The position numbers were made by a program, and so were the translations under genes. A stretch of DNA of 64,000 nucleotides from Ailanthus altissimus (lineage: Eukaryota; Streptophyta; Magnoliopsida; Sapindales; Simaroubaceae), in assembly GCA_946807835.1 (NCBI GenBank), contig OX327699.1, forward strand, positions 7,929,001-7,993,000. The letters run 5' to 3'. The notes beneath the pieces are model-generated. The model was not told the DNA's origin, did no database searches, and saw only the letters and a program-made list of their open reading frames with translations. Positions 11,901 to 24,233 of this stretch are shown here, piece by piece. The number at the start of each line of letters is the position of its first letter. Positions within the stretch are counted from its first letter, which is position 1.

Positions 11901-13545
11901 CGTTAAAGTATCTTAAAGGATAGAACAAGCTGAATAGAAGACATGCCAAATGGGTAGAGTTCATGGAGCCATTTCCATATGTTATAAAATATAAGAAGGG
12001 GCAAACTAATGTCATTGCTGATGCTCTTTCTATGAGGTATGCATTGATTTCTATGTTAAATGCAAGGCTTTTGGGTTTTGAACAGATGAAAGAACAATAT
12101 ACCAGTGATTCATACTTTGCTAATATGATGTCTAAATGTGCTAAAAGAACTTGTGATGGGTTCTTTGTGCATGATGGTTACTTGTTCAAGTTGGGCAGAA
12201 TGTGTATACCTTTAGGATCCTTACATGAGTTGCTTGTGCGTGAGGCTCATGGGGTGGTCTTAGTGGTCATTTTGGGGAGAAGAAAACTTATGAGCTACTA
12301 AAAGAGCACTTCTTTTGGCCTAATATGCTGCGGGATGTTCATAAAGTTGTTGAAAGACGTGTAAATTGCAAGAAAGCTAAGGGTAAAGAGAATGCATATG
12401 GACTATATATGCCTTTACCTATCCCAGAGCAACCATGGATGGATATTAGTATGGATTTTGTGCTTGGATTACCTAGAACACAGCGTGGGAAGGATTTAGT
12501 GATGGTTGTGGTTGATCGGTTCTCCAAAATGTCACACTTTATTCCTTGTAACAAAACTGATGATGCTATTCATATTGCTGATTGTTTTTTTAGGGAAATT
12601 GTATGTTTGCATGGAATCCCTAAAAGCATTGTCTCTGATCGTGATACAAAGTTCTTAAGCTATTTTTGGAAGACTCTTTGGAAGAAGCTTGGAACAAAGT
12701 TGCTTTTCAGTACTGCTTGTCATCCACAAACTGATGGGCAAACTGAGGTAGTGAACCGTACTCTATCTTCTTTATTACGGGCTATTATAAACAAAAACTT
12801 AAAGAGTTGGGATACTTGTTTGCCTATTGTAGAGTTTGCATATAACCATAGTGTGCATGGGGCTACAAAATTTTCACCATTTGAGATTGTGTATGGATTT
12901 AATCCATTTGTTCCTATTGACCTTGTTCCTATTCCAATTAATGAGAGGACATCTATGGATGGTGTTAAGAAGGCAGAATTGATGAAGAAGCTTCATGAGC
13001 AGGTTCAAATTCATATTGAAGAGAAAACAGCTAGGTATGTTAAGCATGCTAATAAAGGACGAAAAATGATTAGCTTTGAACCTGGTGATCTTGTTTGGAT
13101 TCATCTTAGTAAGGGAAGATTTCCTAGCAAGCGGAAGTCCAAGCTGATGCCAAGAGTTGATGGACCTTTTCGCATTATAGAGAAGGTAAATAGTAATGCT
13201 TACAAAGTTGACCTTCCTGGTGATTACAATGTTTCAGCCACTTTTAATGTAAAGGACTTATCTCCTTATTTGGAAGATTTAGAAGATTCTAATTTGAGGG
13301 CAAATCATTCTCTACCCGGGGGTGATGATGTGCATCATGAAGGTTCTAAATCAACTCAAGAAGGCGAGCTGAGCGTAAAGGAGATTTCAGATGGTCCAAT
13401 AACAAGGGCTAAAGCTAAACAGCTTCAAATGGCCATAAGTAGTCAAATTGGAGCTATTGAAGCTTCTATGGGATTAGAAGCTTGTGATCTGAATGGAAAC
13501 GAGCTAAATGTATTTATTTGTCTTCAATTTGAGATTGGGACGTGA
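8919..13545 (+). pseudogene. Element A gag-pol polyprotein, broken
   Basis: The start is ATG at 8919 (MVDDDASR), as in C. Domains in order: capsid-type gag (about 9240-9660), CCHC zinc knuckle ([14 protein letters not shown], near 9910), protease ([12 protein letters not shown], near 10190), reverse transcriptase with YFDD near 11260, RNase H ([13 protein letters not shown]), HHCC-type integrase with SDRDTKF and [12 protein letters not shown] near 12630-12750, then the LTR-encoded tail. Compared with C it has a CAG-to-TAG stop at 10326-10328, a one-base deletion near 11340, a second CAG-to-TAG stop at 11921-11923 and a one-base deletion near 12250. Frames before and after each break align with C. 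The integrase part after 12325 is open to the normal stop in the 3' LTR. It cannot make the full polyprotein. Confidence 0.9.
13318..13325 (+). other. Polypurine-like tract, element A
   Basis: GGGGGTGA directly precedes the 3' LTR and is the expected place for plus-strand priming. It is short and holds one T, and it also lies in the coding frame (GGDD), which constrains it. Confidence 0.45.
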
Positions 13546-14033
13546 TTTAGAGATGTTTGGTGACGTTGGGCTTTAAGAAGCAGCTAAGGGCTTTCTTTTC
13601 ATGCTATTGGGCTTTATTTACTTCTTATGTTACTACTTTTATGTATTTGGGCTATTTTGAACTTGTTTTGTTTTGTTTTAAAATTGTTACGTCATATTGG
13701 GCTTATTTTGGGCCTTTTAAAGTCTATTAGGTAACATTAGGGTTTCACCTCAATTTGTAAGCCTATATAAGGCATGTAAAAGTCTTGTAGAGGCAGTTGC
13801 CTCATTTTGGAATTGGATGCACGAAAATAGACTTTTTCTCTCTCAAAATTATCTTCTCAAGTTTTTCAACTCTTGAAGATAGTTGTTGACTTATCACTCT
13901 TTGATCACCAAGAGTGTGGCGTCAAAACCCTAAATTAATCCTTGTGGCATCCATACGACTTATCAAGGTATCTATTTAGTTCTATCCTCCATCAACTTCA
14001 CAATTTAATTTTGTTATAAATCAAGGCACATCA
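13326..14033 (+). repeat. Element A 3' LTR (holds the end of the gag-pol frame)
   Basis: 708 bp, TGATGTGCATCATG to GGCACATCA. The gag-pol frame enters this LTR and stops at 13545, so about 73 codons, including [13 protein letters not shown], are LTR-encoded. It is followed by TTAAG, the probable right target duplication. Confidence 0.9.
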
Positions 14034-15465
14034 TTAAGTTTAGATAATAAGTTCACAAATTTCTATTTAAAAGGGAAAGATTGAGAAGACCAAACTTGCT
14101 CGTCACACGTGTTGTTTATATTTATGAGTAAAGCTAGGCTTCTCATATTAAAATATATCCCAAAGTTGAATTCCAAATGATGTGTCAATCAATTTTGTGT
14201 GGTGAATTAGTGCAATTTCCAGCACACCATTACCCTATTCCATCATATAATGATAGATTGTCATAGCATTTGGGATTCTAATTTTAGGATGGTAAGAGAA
14301 AGTGCTTTATTGGTTTCTACCATTGAGATCCACGAACGGCAAAAAATTTGCATACAATCAAGAATCAGAATCAGTTTTTTTTTTTTTCTTTCTAAAAATA
14401 ACGTGAGAGAGTGTGATTTATTGGGTGAAGTTATTAAGTTCCAGAATAGAAAATGCAGATGTAGGCAAAAGACAGCAATAAGTATATCAAAAACAAATTC
14501 ACATCCTAATAAATTATTTTTCTCTTGTAAGAAGGTGCCAAGTTTTGGATATATGAAGATATGGTTTAGAGCTACACATAGCAGGCAAACTAAGTTATGG
14601 AATGATGGCTTACTTAAGTTTATGTACACAGTTTGCAACTGTGGTCAAAAAGCTAGAGTTGGAATTTTAGAACCCAAACAGAATCCACGCAAATGATAAT
14701 TTTACTGCAACATACAAATGAGATATGGGTATTTCAAAATTTGAAAACCTTCTAAAGAAGAAGTAAACCAAATAATCAAACCCAACACCAACACCAACAC
14801 GAACCCTTCATCAATGGGCAATTCAAGCATATACAAATCAACAAGGCTGAAAATGTAATGTTGTGATCATTGTGAGATAGTAAGGCCGAAAATGCAATGT
14901 TGTGATAATGCTGAGAAGTTGAGCAATATATGCACAGTGGTCACAGCCATCAAGTACTTGTTAACATTGGTATTGATACTATTAAACATATGCACAATCC
15001 TTATTATAGGAAAAAAAATGTCAATAAAATTATGTGTACATCATTTACATATATCCCAAAATAGACGTTATGAATTCAATAATCATAAGTGACAGTCTCA
15101 AATTAATATTTGTAACATATGAAGTTCATTTCAATAATGGCGAAATGGGTCTTTCCATATTGACTTATAAGATGTGTAATTTTCGAATATGAGCACATAT
15201 TGGTAGTCACTTTGGGGTAATGTTGGAGAATAGGGTTTAAGTGACAAATTTCATTTAGCGTGACGAAATGTGGCCACCGAGAAAAACAAAACCAAAATAA
15301 GAAGAAAAAAATATGAAATAACACAAGGAAGTTGACAATTAATCTCCATTGCTAAGCTACCAGCATTAATAAAATTTACCAAAAATTAAACCCTGTAATG
15401 ACAACCAAACAAGACAAGCAAATAGTTAACCGTAATAATTAACCTAACGTCTTTCATACATGGCA
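14034..15465. other. No recognised gene (flank of element A)
   Basis: AT-rich sequence with overlapping short open frames on both strands (for example 14250-14696 and its antisense). None resembles a known protein, has conserved motifs or shows codon structure I can defend. Confidence 0.4.
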
Positions 15466-15469
15466 GCCA

Positions 15470-16150
15470 ATTGGTTTCTTGCTTGCTCCATCGTTGCAGA
15501 TGGTTGCTCAAAACTCCATGCACTAGGAGAATTCATAACATCATCGTAAATGACTTCCACCAACAGGCGTTAAACACGCCTTCATAGATCTCTTAGTTGA
15601 ACAATAATGATAGAATTATATTAGAATTGATGCCGGTGCTCAGGTTCAATGTTAACCTATTTTCAAAAATAGGTTCAAGCAGTTTGTTAAATCACTCGCC
15701 ACAACTGTAGCGTCTGCTTTCGTGGATCAAATGGGGAGAGATCAGTAGAGCAATGGGGTACAAATTTAGTAGCAACCAATGGAATATATCCCAAACTTCG
15801 TCACTAGAGGGTGTATGAGCCATCTCCCGTGGTATCCATTTGTACAATCGCTGCAAATCCATCCAAGAGATGGTTGGAACACCACGTCATAGATATTATG
15901 CACAGCTGGGTTTGGCATTAGGGGAAAATTCTCTTCCAATTTGTCAACTGTTACAAGACTGGCATGAAGGAGTCCCCAAGTTCGATTAACTGTGTGGTTA
16001 TAAGAGTTTATCACGTGGCAAAGAATATCACACCAAACATTGTCAGGAAGGTTTTTTATTAGGTCACCAAGATCGGCTAATTGTTATGACGTTAGGGGAC
16101 GTGTGGAACGTATAGTTTTACTGAGGCATAAGCCATGACAGAGCAACGGG
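15470..16150 (-). pseudogene. Unrecognised protein-like stretch, degenerate
   Basis: On the minus strand a fairly high-complexity frame (16014-15766) reads MINSYNHTVNRTWGLLHASL and continues with tryptophan- and histidine-rich sequence. Just upstream LGDLIKNLPDNVWCDILCH is in the same frame as this start. Downstream frames contain SPSAWSFEQPSATMEQARNQ near 15510, with stops between. The base composition is higher in GC than its surroundings, which suggests former coding sequence. I do not recognise the family; a decayed DNA transposon or a host gene fragment are both possible. Confidence 0.3.
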
Positions 16151-17118
16151 ATTGCCAGACTCGGGGAAGGTGAACTCCTTTAAATAGTTATAGTATCTAT
16201 GACCGAAGTAAGATGGCACAATGGACGAGGCACTAGGTAAGAGGGACTTATTGGTTTAATTATAGTTATGTGTGCCAAAATTCTAATATTATTAAGGAAA
16301 AGTGAAACATCAAAAGAATGGGCAAGTGTAGACAATCATCACATAGTGACATTCATACACTACGATACGCCGATAGTTAATGGACAGTGCAATTGCCTAT
16401 AAGATGAATGAGCATTAAGTGTGACTTAATGGGAGTGACACTTTAGTGAACCTGCAGTACCCCTTTTGTGATCGTTCAATCTGCCTCCTTGAAAATCAAA
16501 AGCCCCAATAAAGGCATAATCATTTTTCTTCAAAAATGCAATCGAAGCCCTATAAAAACACACACATTTCCATACTATTTTAATCTCACTCTTTATATCG
16601 TCAGCTTCACTACTCATATGTCATGTTTTTAAAAGCACTTACCTATTATGAAATGCAAAATTATCACTTCAGCCATGACTAGTTTTTGTCAGTTAAGAAA
16701 CTTGATCATGTAAAAAAATATGTTAGTAGCCAAACGAGAAAATAAAATAAATCAATTAACAAAATAAGAAAAAAAACAAATACACCTAAGACTAACCAAG
16801 ATAATTATCAAATTTAATAATCACCAATAACCAAACTCAGTAAAGTAATCAAATTAGATAATCATCCAATCATTTGTTTATAACAAAATAGCAAAAAATT
16901 ATGTGATGCTTAAATTAAATATTCAAATAATGAAACGTAATACTTAATAAACACATAAACTAAAAGTTCTATAATGACACCAAACATTACATAGTTCCAT
17001 AAGTTAGGCAAAAGTATCAAAGTCCTTATGGTAAATTATGAATCCACCCAATTCATTCTTGATCACACTTCATGCCTATCCATAGTTCTTGATATTCTTT
17101 CTTATTGTATAGTGCATT
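16151..17118. other. No recognised feature; left flank of element K
   Basis: Short open frames only. The last five bases, GCATT (17114-17118), are the left target duplication of K. Confidence 0.5.
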
Positions 17119-17270
17119 TGATATAGACCTCGCCAACGATGTGATGAAACTCAATACCAAAATATAGAATCGAACTCGAGATCTTCAAGAAAGCGGTCAT
17201 TCCTCATATGTAGCCAAACTCAATCTCGTGATTCAAAGAAAATCTTCTTATTCAAAGAAAATCTTTTTAC
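17119..17270 (-). repeat. Element K: 3' LTR end joined to integrase tail
   Basis: The left part, up to about 17190, matches the end of K-family LTRs (TGATATGAACC..., AGATCTTCAAG). The right part reads on the minus strand KIFFESRD, a stop, VWLHMRNDRF, which is the integrase segment normally reading F-E-P-G-D-x-V-W-x-H-M-R-K-x-R-F. The two meet directly, so the integrase end and most of the 3' LTR are deleted. J1 begins at 17271. Confidence 0.65.
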
Positions 17271-17997
17271 TATTAAAATTTGTGTTTATGTGTCATCTCA
17301 TTATGTATAAATATTAAATGATAGTATTTATACAATTATCATTTTTAATAAAATCTTTAATATTATTTATAATAAATAGTAAGATGCTTATAATATTTCA
17401 GATATTGTATAATTTAAAGGAGTTCAGATATGGTCTACAGGAGTTTAGATCAGTGCTAAGAGTTAGCAACGTTAATAGTTAAAAATACTAAGAGTTAGTG
17501 GTGCTAAGAGTTAGCAGATTAATAGAGTTAGCGAAATCTAAACAGTTAGAGCCTTATTTGAATTAAGACAATGACCTAAGAATATATTAATAATGACATA
17601 GCAGCAAAAAATTATAGATGGTGCTAAAAAATGTTATTATATAAGTATGTTCTCAAACATGATGTTCCTGATCTAATTTTATCGATGCGAGTCTATCGGT
17701 GGAACCCATTAATATAGATTAGTGTATGTTTATATTTGGATGGTCCAAATAGTTAGTCTTAGTAAACTATGAGCTTAGTAAAAGCTCGTATAGACATACA
17801 AGTATTTAGTGAGGACTGAATATTGAACAGACTCACAAAGACCTCTAATAAACATCTCATAAAACTGTCAATGGAAGGTATTTAGAGTTAAATAGTATTT
17901 GTGGTCCTTGGACTTGAGCGCCACGGTGGGCTTGTGAGTGATCCACCATACTTTGGCTCCACACATGTTAGAAACCTTTCATGGTCTGATCGTTGTG

Positions 17998-18707
17998 TGA
18001 TGTGCCTTGATTTATAACAAAATAAAAATGGTAAAGTTGATGGAGGATAGAACTAAATAGATACGTTGATAAGTCGTATGGACGCCACAAGAATCAATTT
18101 AGGGTTTTGACGCCATACTCTTGGTGATCAAAGAGTAATAAGTCAACAATTATCTTCAAGAGTTGAAAAACTTGAGAAGACAATTTTGAGAGAGAAAAGT
18201 TCTATTTTCGTGTATCCAATTCCAAAATGAGGCAACTGCCTCTATAAGACTTAAACATGCCTTATATAGGCTTACAAAATGAGGGGAAACCCTAATATTA
18301 CCTAATAAACTTAAAAAGTCCAAAATAAGCCCAATATGACTTAACAAATTTTAAAACAAAACTAAACAAGTTCAAGAAAGGCCCAAATACATAAAAATAG
18401 CAACAAAAGAAGTAAATAAAGCCCAATATCATGGAAAGAAGGCCCTTAGCTGCTGCTTTAAGCCCAACGTCACCAAACGTCTTTAAATCACATCCCAATC
18501 TCTAATTGAAGACAAATAAACACATTTAACTCATTTCCATTTAGATCACAAGCTTCTAATCCCATAGAAGCTTCAATAGCTCCAATTTGACTACTTATGA
18601 CCCTTTGAAGCTGTTTAGCCTTAGCCCTTGTTATTGGACCATCTAAAATCTCCTTTACGCTCAGCTCGCCTTCTTGAGTTGATTTAGAACCTTCATGATG
18701 CACATCA
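17998..18707 (-). repeat. Element B 3' LTR
   Basis: 710 bp. On the minus strand TGATGTGCATCATG to GGCACATCA. It contains the end of the gag-pol frame (stop at 18488-18490) and is preceded by the polypurine-like GGGGGTGA (18708-18715, minus strand). Confidence 0.9.
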
Positions 18708-21700
18708 TCACCCCCGGGCAGAGAATGATTTGCCCTCAAATCAAAATCTTCTAAATCTTCCAAATAAGAAGATAAGTCCTTTACATTAAAAGTGGTTGAA
18801 ACATTGTAATCACCAGGAAGGTCAACTTTGTAAGCATTACTATTTACCTTCTCTATAATACGAAAAGGTCCATCAACTCTTGGCATCAGCTTAGACTTCC
18901 GCTTGCTAGGAAATCTTCCCTTGCTAAGATGAATCCAAACAAGATCACCAGGTTCAAAGCTAATCATTTTTCGTCCTTTATTAGCATGCTTAACATACTT
19001 AGCTGTTTTCTCCTCAATATGAATTCGAACCTGCTCATGAAGCTTTTTCATCAATTCTGCCTTCTTAACACCATCCATAGATGTCCTCTCATCAATTGGA
19101 ATAGGAACAAGGTCAATAGGAACAAATGGATTAAATCCATACACAATCTCAAATAGTGAAAATTTTGTAGCCCTATGCACACTACGGTTGTGTGCAAACT
19201 CCACAATAGGCAAACAAGTATCCCAACTCTTTAAGTTCTTGTTTATAACAGCCCGTAATAAAGAAGATAGAGTATGATTCACTACCTCAGTTTGCCCATC
19301 AGTTTGTGGATGACAAGCAGTACTGAAAAGCAACTTTGTTCCAAGCTTCTTCCAAAGAGTCTTCCAAAAATAGCTTAAGAACTTTGTATCACGATCAGAG
19401 ACAATGCTTTTAGGGATTCCATGCAAACGTACAATTTCTCTAAAAAAACAAATCAGCAATATGAATAGCATCATCAGTTTTGTTACAAGGAATAAAGTGT
19501 GACATTTTGGAGAACCGATCAACCACAACCATCACTGAATCCTTCCCACGCTGTGTTCTAGGTAATCCAAGCACAAAATCCATACTAATATCCATCCATG
19601 GTTGCTCTGGGATAGGTAAAGGCATATATAGTCCATATGCATTCTCTTTACCCTTAGCTTTCTTGCAAATTACACATCTTTCTACAACCTTATGAACATC
19701 CCACAGCATATTAGGCCAAAAGAAGTGCTCTTTTAGTAGTTCATAAGTTTTCTTCTCCCCAAAATGACCACTAAGACCACCCTCATGAGCCTCACGCACA
19801 ACAACTCACGTAAGGATCCTAAAGGTATACACATTCTGCCCAACTTAAACAAGTAACCATCATGCACAAAGAACTAATCACAAGCTCCTTTAGCACATTT
19901 AGACATCATATTAGCAAAGTATGAATCACTAATATATTGTTCTTTCACCTGTTCAAAACCCAAAAGCCTTGCATTTAACATAGAAATCAATGCATACCTC
20001 CTAGAAAGAGCATCCGCAATTACATTAGTTTGTCCCTTCTTGTATTTTATGACATATGGAAATGACTCCATAAACTCTACCCATTTGGCATGTCTTCTAT
20101 TCAGCTTGTTCTGCCCTTTAAGATACTTTAACGATTCATGGTCAGTATGAATAACGAACTCTTTAGGTAATAAATAATGCTGCCATACCTCAAGAGCCCG
20201 AATCAATGCATAAAACTCCTTGTCATAAATAGAGTAGTTTAAATGTGCCCCATTCAGCTTCTCACTAAAGAAAGCAATTGGCCTCTTTTCTTGCATCAAA
20301 ACAGCCCCCAATACCAACCCCTGAAGCATCACACTCTATTTCAAATGTTTTAGTAAAATCGAAAATTGCTAAAATTGGAGCAGAACATAATTGTTCTTTA
20401 ATCAGTTCAAATGACTTCTGTGCATTCTCATTCCACCTAAACTCATTCCCTTTTTTCAAACACTCTGTCATAGGCGCAACAATAGAACTAAAGTCTTTAA
20501 TAAATCGCCTATAGAAAGAGGCTAAACCATGAAAACTTCTCACATCCGCAACACCAGTAGGTTTAGGCCAATCACGAATTACCTTAACCTTCTCCTCATT
20601 AACCTTAATTCCACTCCCAGAAACAACATACCCCAAAAAGATAACACTATCTTGGCAGAAATAGCACTTCTTGAGGTTTCCATACAACTTAGCATCACGC
20701 AAGGTCTCAAATACAGGCATAAGATGCTTCACATGATCATCTAAAGTTTTACTATAGATCAAGATATCATCAAAATAGACCACAACAAACAGCCCAATAA
20801 ACTTCCTCAAAACATGGTTCATAAGTCTCATAAATGTACTAGATGCATTAGAAAGTCCAAACGGCATCACCATCCACTCATACAATCCATGCTTAGTTTT
20901 AAAGGCTATTTTCCATTCATCACCTTCTTTCATCCTAATTTGGTGGTATCCACTCATCAAATCAACTTTAGAAAAATAAACAGCACCATGCAATTCATCA
21001 AGCATATCATCAAGTCTAGGAATAGGGAATCGATACTTAACCGTTATCTTGTTGATAGCCCGACTGTCCACACACATTCTCATGGTACCATCATTCTTTG
21101 GAACAAGCAAAGTAGGCACTGAACAAGGACTAAGTGACTCACGCACATAGCCCCTCTCTAAGAGCTCACCAACCTGCCTTTTGATCTCTTTTGCTTCCTC
21201 CGGATTACATCTATATGCTGGTCTATTTGGAAGTGAAACTCCTGGCACTAAATCAATTTGATGCTCTATCCCTCGAATAGGTGGTAATCCCAATGGTAGC
21301 TCTTCTGGAAATACATCTTTGAACTCTTCAAGCAACTCCACAACCTGCCTTGGCAAATCCAAACCCTCCACTTGTAATAAAGGCTTTGCCCAAGTCATGA
21401 AAACAACCCCCACAGAAGCTAGTGCTTGCTCAACATCTCTCTTTTTGGCTAACATTAACCCTTTACCAAATTCCATCATCTTCCTTTGATTTCGCAACTG
21501 ATCTTCTCTAACTTGTTGAGAACTCAATGGCATCAAATTCACTTTCTTCCCATTCAGCACAAATGAATAAGTGTTCCTTCGCCCATTATAAATCACATCA
21601 TTATCAAATTGCCATGGGCGTCCTAATAACACATGACTAGCTGTCATAGGAACCACATTACATAAAACCTCATCATGAAAGGTTTTAATGGAGAATGGCA

Positions 21701-23112
21701 CCCGAACCTGTCTTATAACCTGAATCTCTCCCTTGTCATTGAGCCAATGTAATTTGTATGATTTTGGATGTGGAACAGTAGTTAATCCCAGTTTCTCCAC
21801 TAAAGTAGTGGATGCAACATTGGTGCAACTACCATTATCAATGATCATGGCACAAACCTTATCTCGGATTTTACATCTTGTATGAAAGATATTTTCGCGC
21901 TGTTCCAAACCAATATCAACTTCAGCACTCAAAATCCTTTGAATAACTAATAAATTTCCCTCCATTGGCTTAAGATTCTCTTCTTGTTCAGTCACTTCAA
22001 CTTTAGATTCCTCTTCCATCTCAGCCTCATCTTCACTTACAAGCTCTCCATACTTCCCTTGTAAAACCATCACCCTCTTATTTGGACATTCAGAAGCAAT
22101 ATGCCCATTTCCCAAGCACTTGAAACACTTGATGTCTCGCGACCTCCTGGAAAATTGAGGTTCAAATACCTTCTCCTTTCCTTTCAATGAACCTGAACTA
22201 ACACTTCCTTTACTGAACTCCACTTTCTCATCACGTTTAGGTGTGTTCCATGTTCGTAAAAGCGAAGAAACAGCCTTTGTATTACTTGTTGTAGTTGACC
22301 TCATATGGACACCCCTCTTTTCTGCTATCTTTCTACTTTAGTTGTAAGCTTTATGACATCCTCAAGAAATATGAAGGGCTATAACTCAACAACATTAGCT
22401 ATGTCCCTCTTCAATCCATCAAGGAATCTAGCTATTGTTTGCTCTTGAGGTTCATTTAAATCACAGCGAATCAGCAACAGCTCAAATTCTTTCATATACT
22501 CCTCCACACTCAAGGAACCTTGCCGCAAAGTCTTGAGTTTGATGTATAATTCTTGTTTATAGTAATCCGGAACAAATCTCTTCTTCATTAATCTTTTCAT
22601 AAGTGGCCAGCTTGTAACTTCTTCTTCGTCATCCCTTCTTCGCTGAGCTTTTAAGTTTTCCCACCACAAAAGTGCGTAATCGGTAAACTCAAGTGCTGCT
22701 ACCTTACACTTTCTTGCCTCAGGGTACTCATGCCAATCAAACACCCTTTCTACCTTCTGAACCCATTCAAGATACTCCTCAGGAGAACTAGTACCTCTAA
22801 ATGGTGGTATATTAAGTATACCACTAGTAGGGTCATTTTGCTGCCTCCTTATCCTACTCCTATCTTCAGCCTCATCATCCCTATTTGGCTCATCTCCAGC
22901 ATCCCCTAGGTCATTTCGAGGTACCCTACGCCCTACCTGCCTTTGTTGGGCTGCAAAGTATTTCTTTACATCATTTCTATAATTGCAGCGAGTTGTCCAC
23001 GAATTTCAATAATCTCACCTCAAAATTCATCATGAGCTCGTTGTAAGCCCATGAGTTGAGCTTGTTCTAAACTCAGTCCCTTTGGTACTCTATTTGCATC
23101 ATCGTCAGCCAT
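18488..23112 (-). pseudogene. Element B gag-pol polyprotein, heavily broken
   Basis: The start is ATG at 23112 (MADDDANR). The same domain order as C is present: gag, CCHC ([14 protein letters not shown]), protease ([12 protein letters not shown]), RT ([10 protein letters not shown]), RNase H, HHCC/DDE integrase, LTR-encoded tail. Breaks found by comparison with C: stops near 23023 and 22969, a one-base loss near 22948, stops at 22379-22381 and near 22325, a one-base loss near 22309, an added C near 20305, a stop at 19871-19873, a one-base loss near 19801 and an added A in the A-run near 19444. The longest open piece (22304-20265) covers zinc knuckle to early RNase H. It is not functional. 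Confidence 0.9.
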
Positions 23113-23456
23113 TATTAACAAAAAAAACCCCAAACAAGTATGAACAATGAACAACACAACCAGTAGCTAAAACACTCTTCTCAAACTGAATTTTTCACCA
23201 ATTCAGTAAATAAAATCAGATAGCAACAATTACTCAAATTCCAAATTTTCAGGTTCAGGAACAATTTAATTCAGCCAACTCATCTCCAGTTCACAAACTA
23301 CTAAGAATTAATTTTAATGCTTCAGAGTTGCAATTCAACTACTAACCTCAAATATTAGAGACCCAACCTGATAATAACCCCACAAAATTATATAACACAA
23401 AAAATAGCAAAACACCTTCAATAGCTAAAACTTCAGTTTACACACTGAAATCCTAT

Positions 23457-23468
23457 CCTCTGATACCA
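23457..23468 (-). other. Primer-binding site, element B
   Basis: On the minus strand TGGTATCAGAGG: one mismatch at the last base to the initiator-Met site. It lies two bases inside the B 5' LTR. Confidence 0.8.
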
Positions 23469-23470
23469 GA

Positions 23471-23548
23471 TGATGTGCCATGATTTATAACAAAATTGAT
23501 GTGCCTTGATTTATAACAAAATTGATGTGCCTTGATTTATAACAAAAT
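23471..23548 (-). repeat. Three tandem copies of the 26-bp LTR terminus
   Basis: The 26-bp LTR end (plus strand TGATGTGCC...CAAAAT) occurs at 23471-23496, 23497-23522 and 23523-23548. The first copy has one difference (CATGATTT for CTTGATTT) and belongs to the B 5' LTR; the third belongs to the C 3' LTR. Each copy ends in AAAAT, the same five bases that follow C at 29723-29727. The origin of the middle copy is discussed among the findings. Confidence 0.85.
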
Positions 23549-24233
23549 TAAATTGCAAAGTTGATGGAGGATATAACTAAATAGATACCTTGATAAGTCG
23601 AATGGACGCCACAAGGATCAGTTTAGGGTTTTGACGCCACACTCTTGATGATCAAAGAGTGATAAGTCAGCAACTATCTTCAAGAGTTGAAAAACTTGAG
23701 AAGACAATTTTGAGAGAGAAATAGCTCATCTATTTCATGCTTCCAATTTCAAAATGAGGCAACTGCCTCTACAAGACTTTTACATGCCTTATATAGGCTT
23801 ACAAAATGAGGTGAAACCCTAATGTTACCTAATAAGCTTAAAAAAGGCCCAAAATAAGCCCAATATGACTTAACAATTTAAAACAAAACTAAACAAGTTC
23901 AAATTAGCCCAAATACATAAAAGTAGTAACATAAGAAGTAAATAAAGCCCAATAGCATGAAAAGAAAGCCCTTAGCTGCTTCTTAAAGCCCAACGTCACC
24001 AAACATCTCTAAATCACGTCCCAATCTCAAATTGAAGACAAATAAATACATTTAGCTCGTTTCCATTCAGATCGCAAGCTTCTAATCCCATAGAAGCTTC
24101 AATAGCTCCAATTTGACTACTTATGGCCCTTTGAAGCTGTTTAGCCTTAGCCCTTGTTATTGGACCATCTGAAATCTCCTTTACGCTCAGCTCGCCTTCT
24201 TGAGTTGATTTAGAACCTTCATGATGCACATCA
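23523..24233 (-). repeat. Element C 3' LTR (holds the end of the gag-pol frame)
   Basis: 711 bp, minus strand TGATGTGCATCATG to GGCACATCA. The polyprotein frame runs in from 24234 and stops at 24014-24016, so residues from about 1471 to 1542 are LTR-encoded. It is preceded by the purine-rich GGGGTGA. Confidence 0.93.

Larger units (their letters stand above)
7842..14033 (+). mobile_element. Element A: full-length, decayed gypsy (CRM-type) retrotransposon
   Basis: 6192 bp: 5' LTR 7842-8544, primer site 8547-8558, leader, gag-pol 8919-13545, short purine tract, 3' LTR 13326-14033. The flanks TTAGG and TTAAG match at four of five bases, a probable mutated TSD. The family is the same as B and C but the orientation is opposite. 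LTR lengths are 703 and 708 with visible substitutions and small indels, so the insertion is older than C. Two stops and two single-base deletions make it non-autonomous. Confidence 0.9.

Noticed and set aside
14250..14696. Overlapping open frames on both strands
   Set aside because: No similarity, atypical composition, and the antisense frame is equally long; chance frames.
20814..21122. Plus-strand frames within B and C (also 24455-24685, 25005-25220, 26054-26269)
   Set aside because: Antisense shadows of the gag-pol frame; they recur in A on the other strand.
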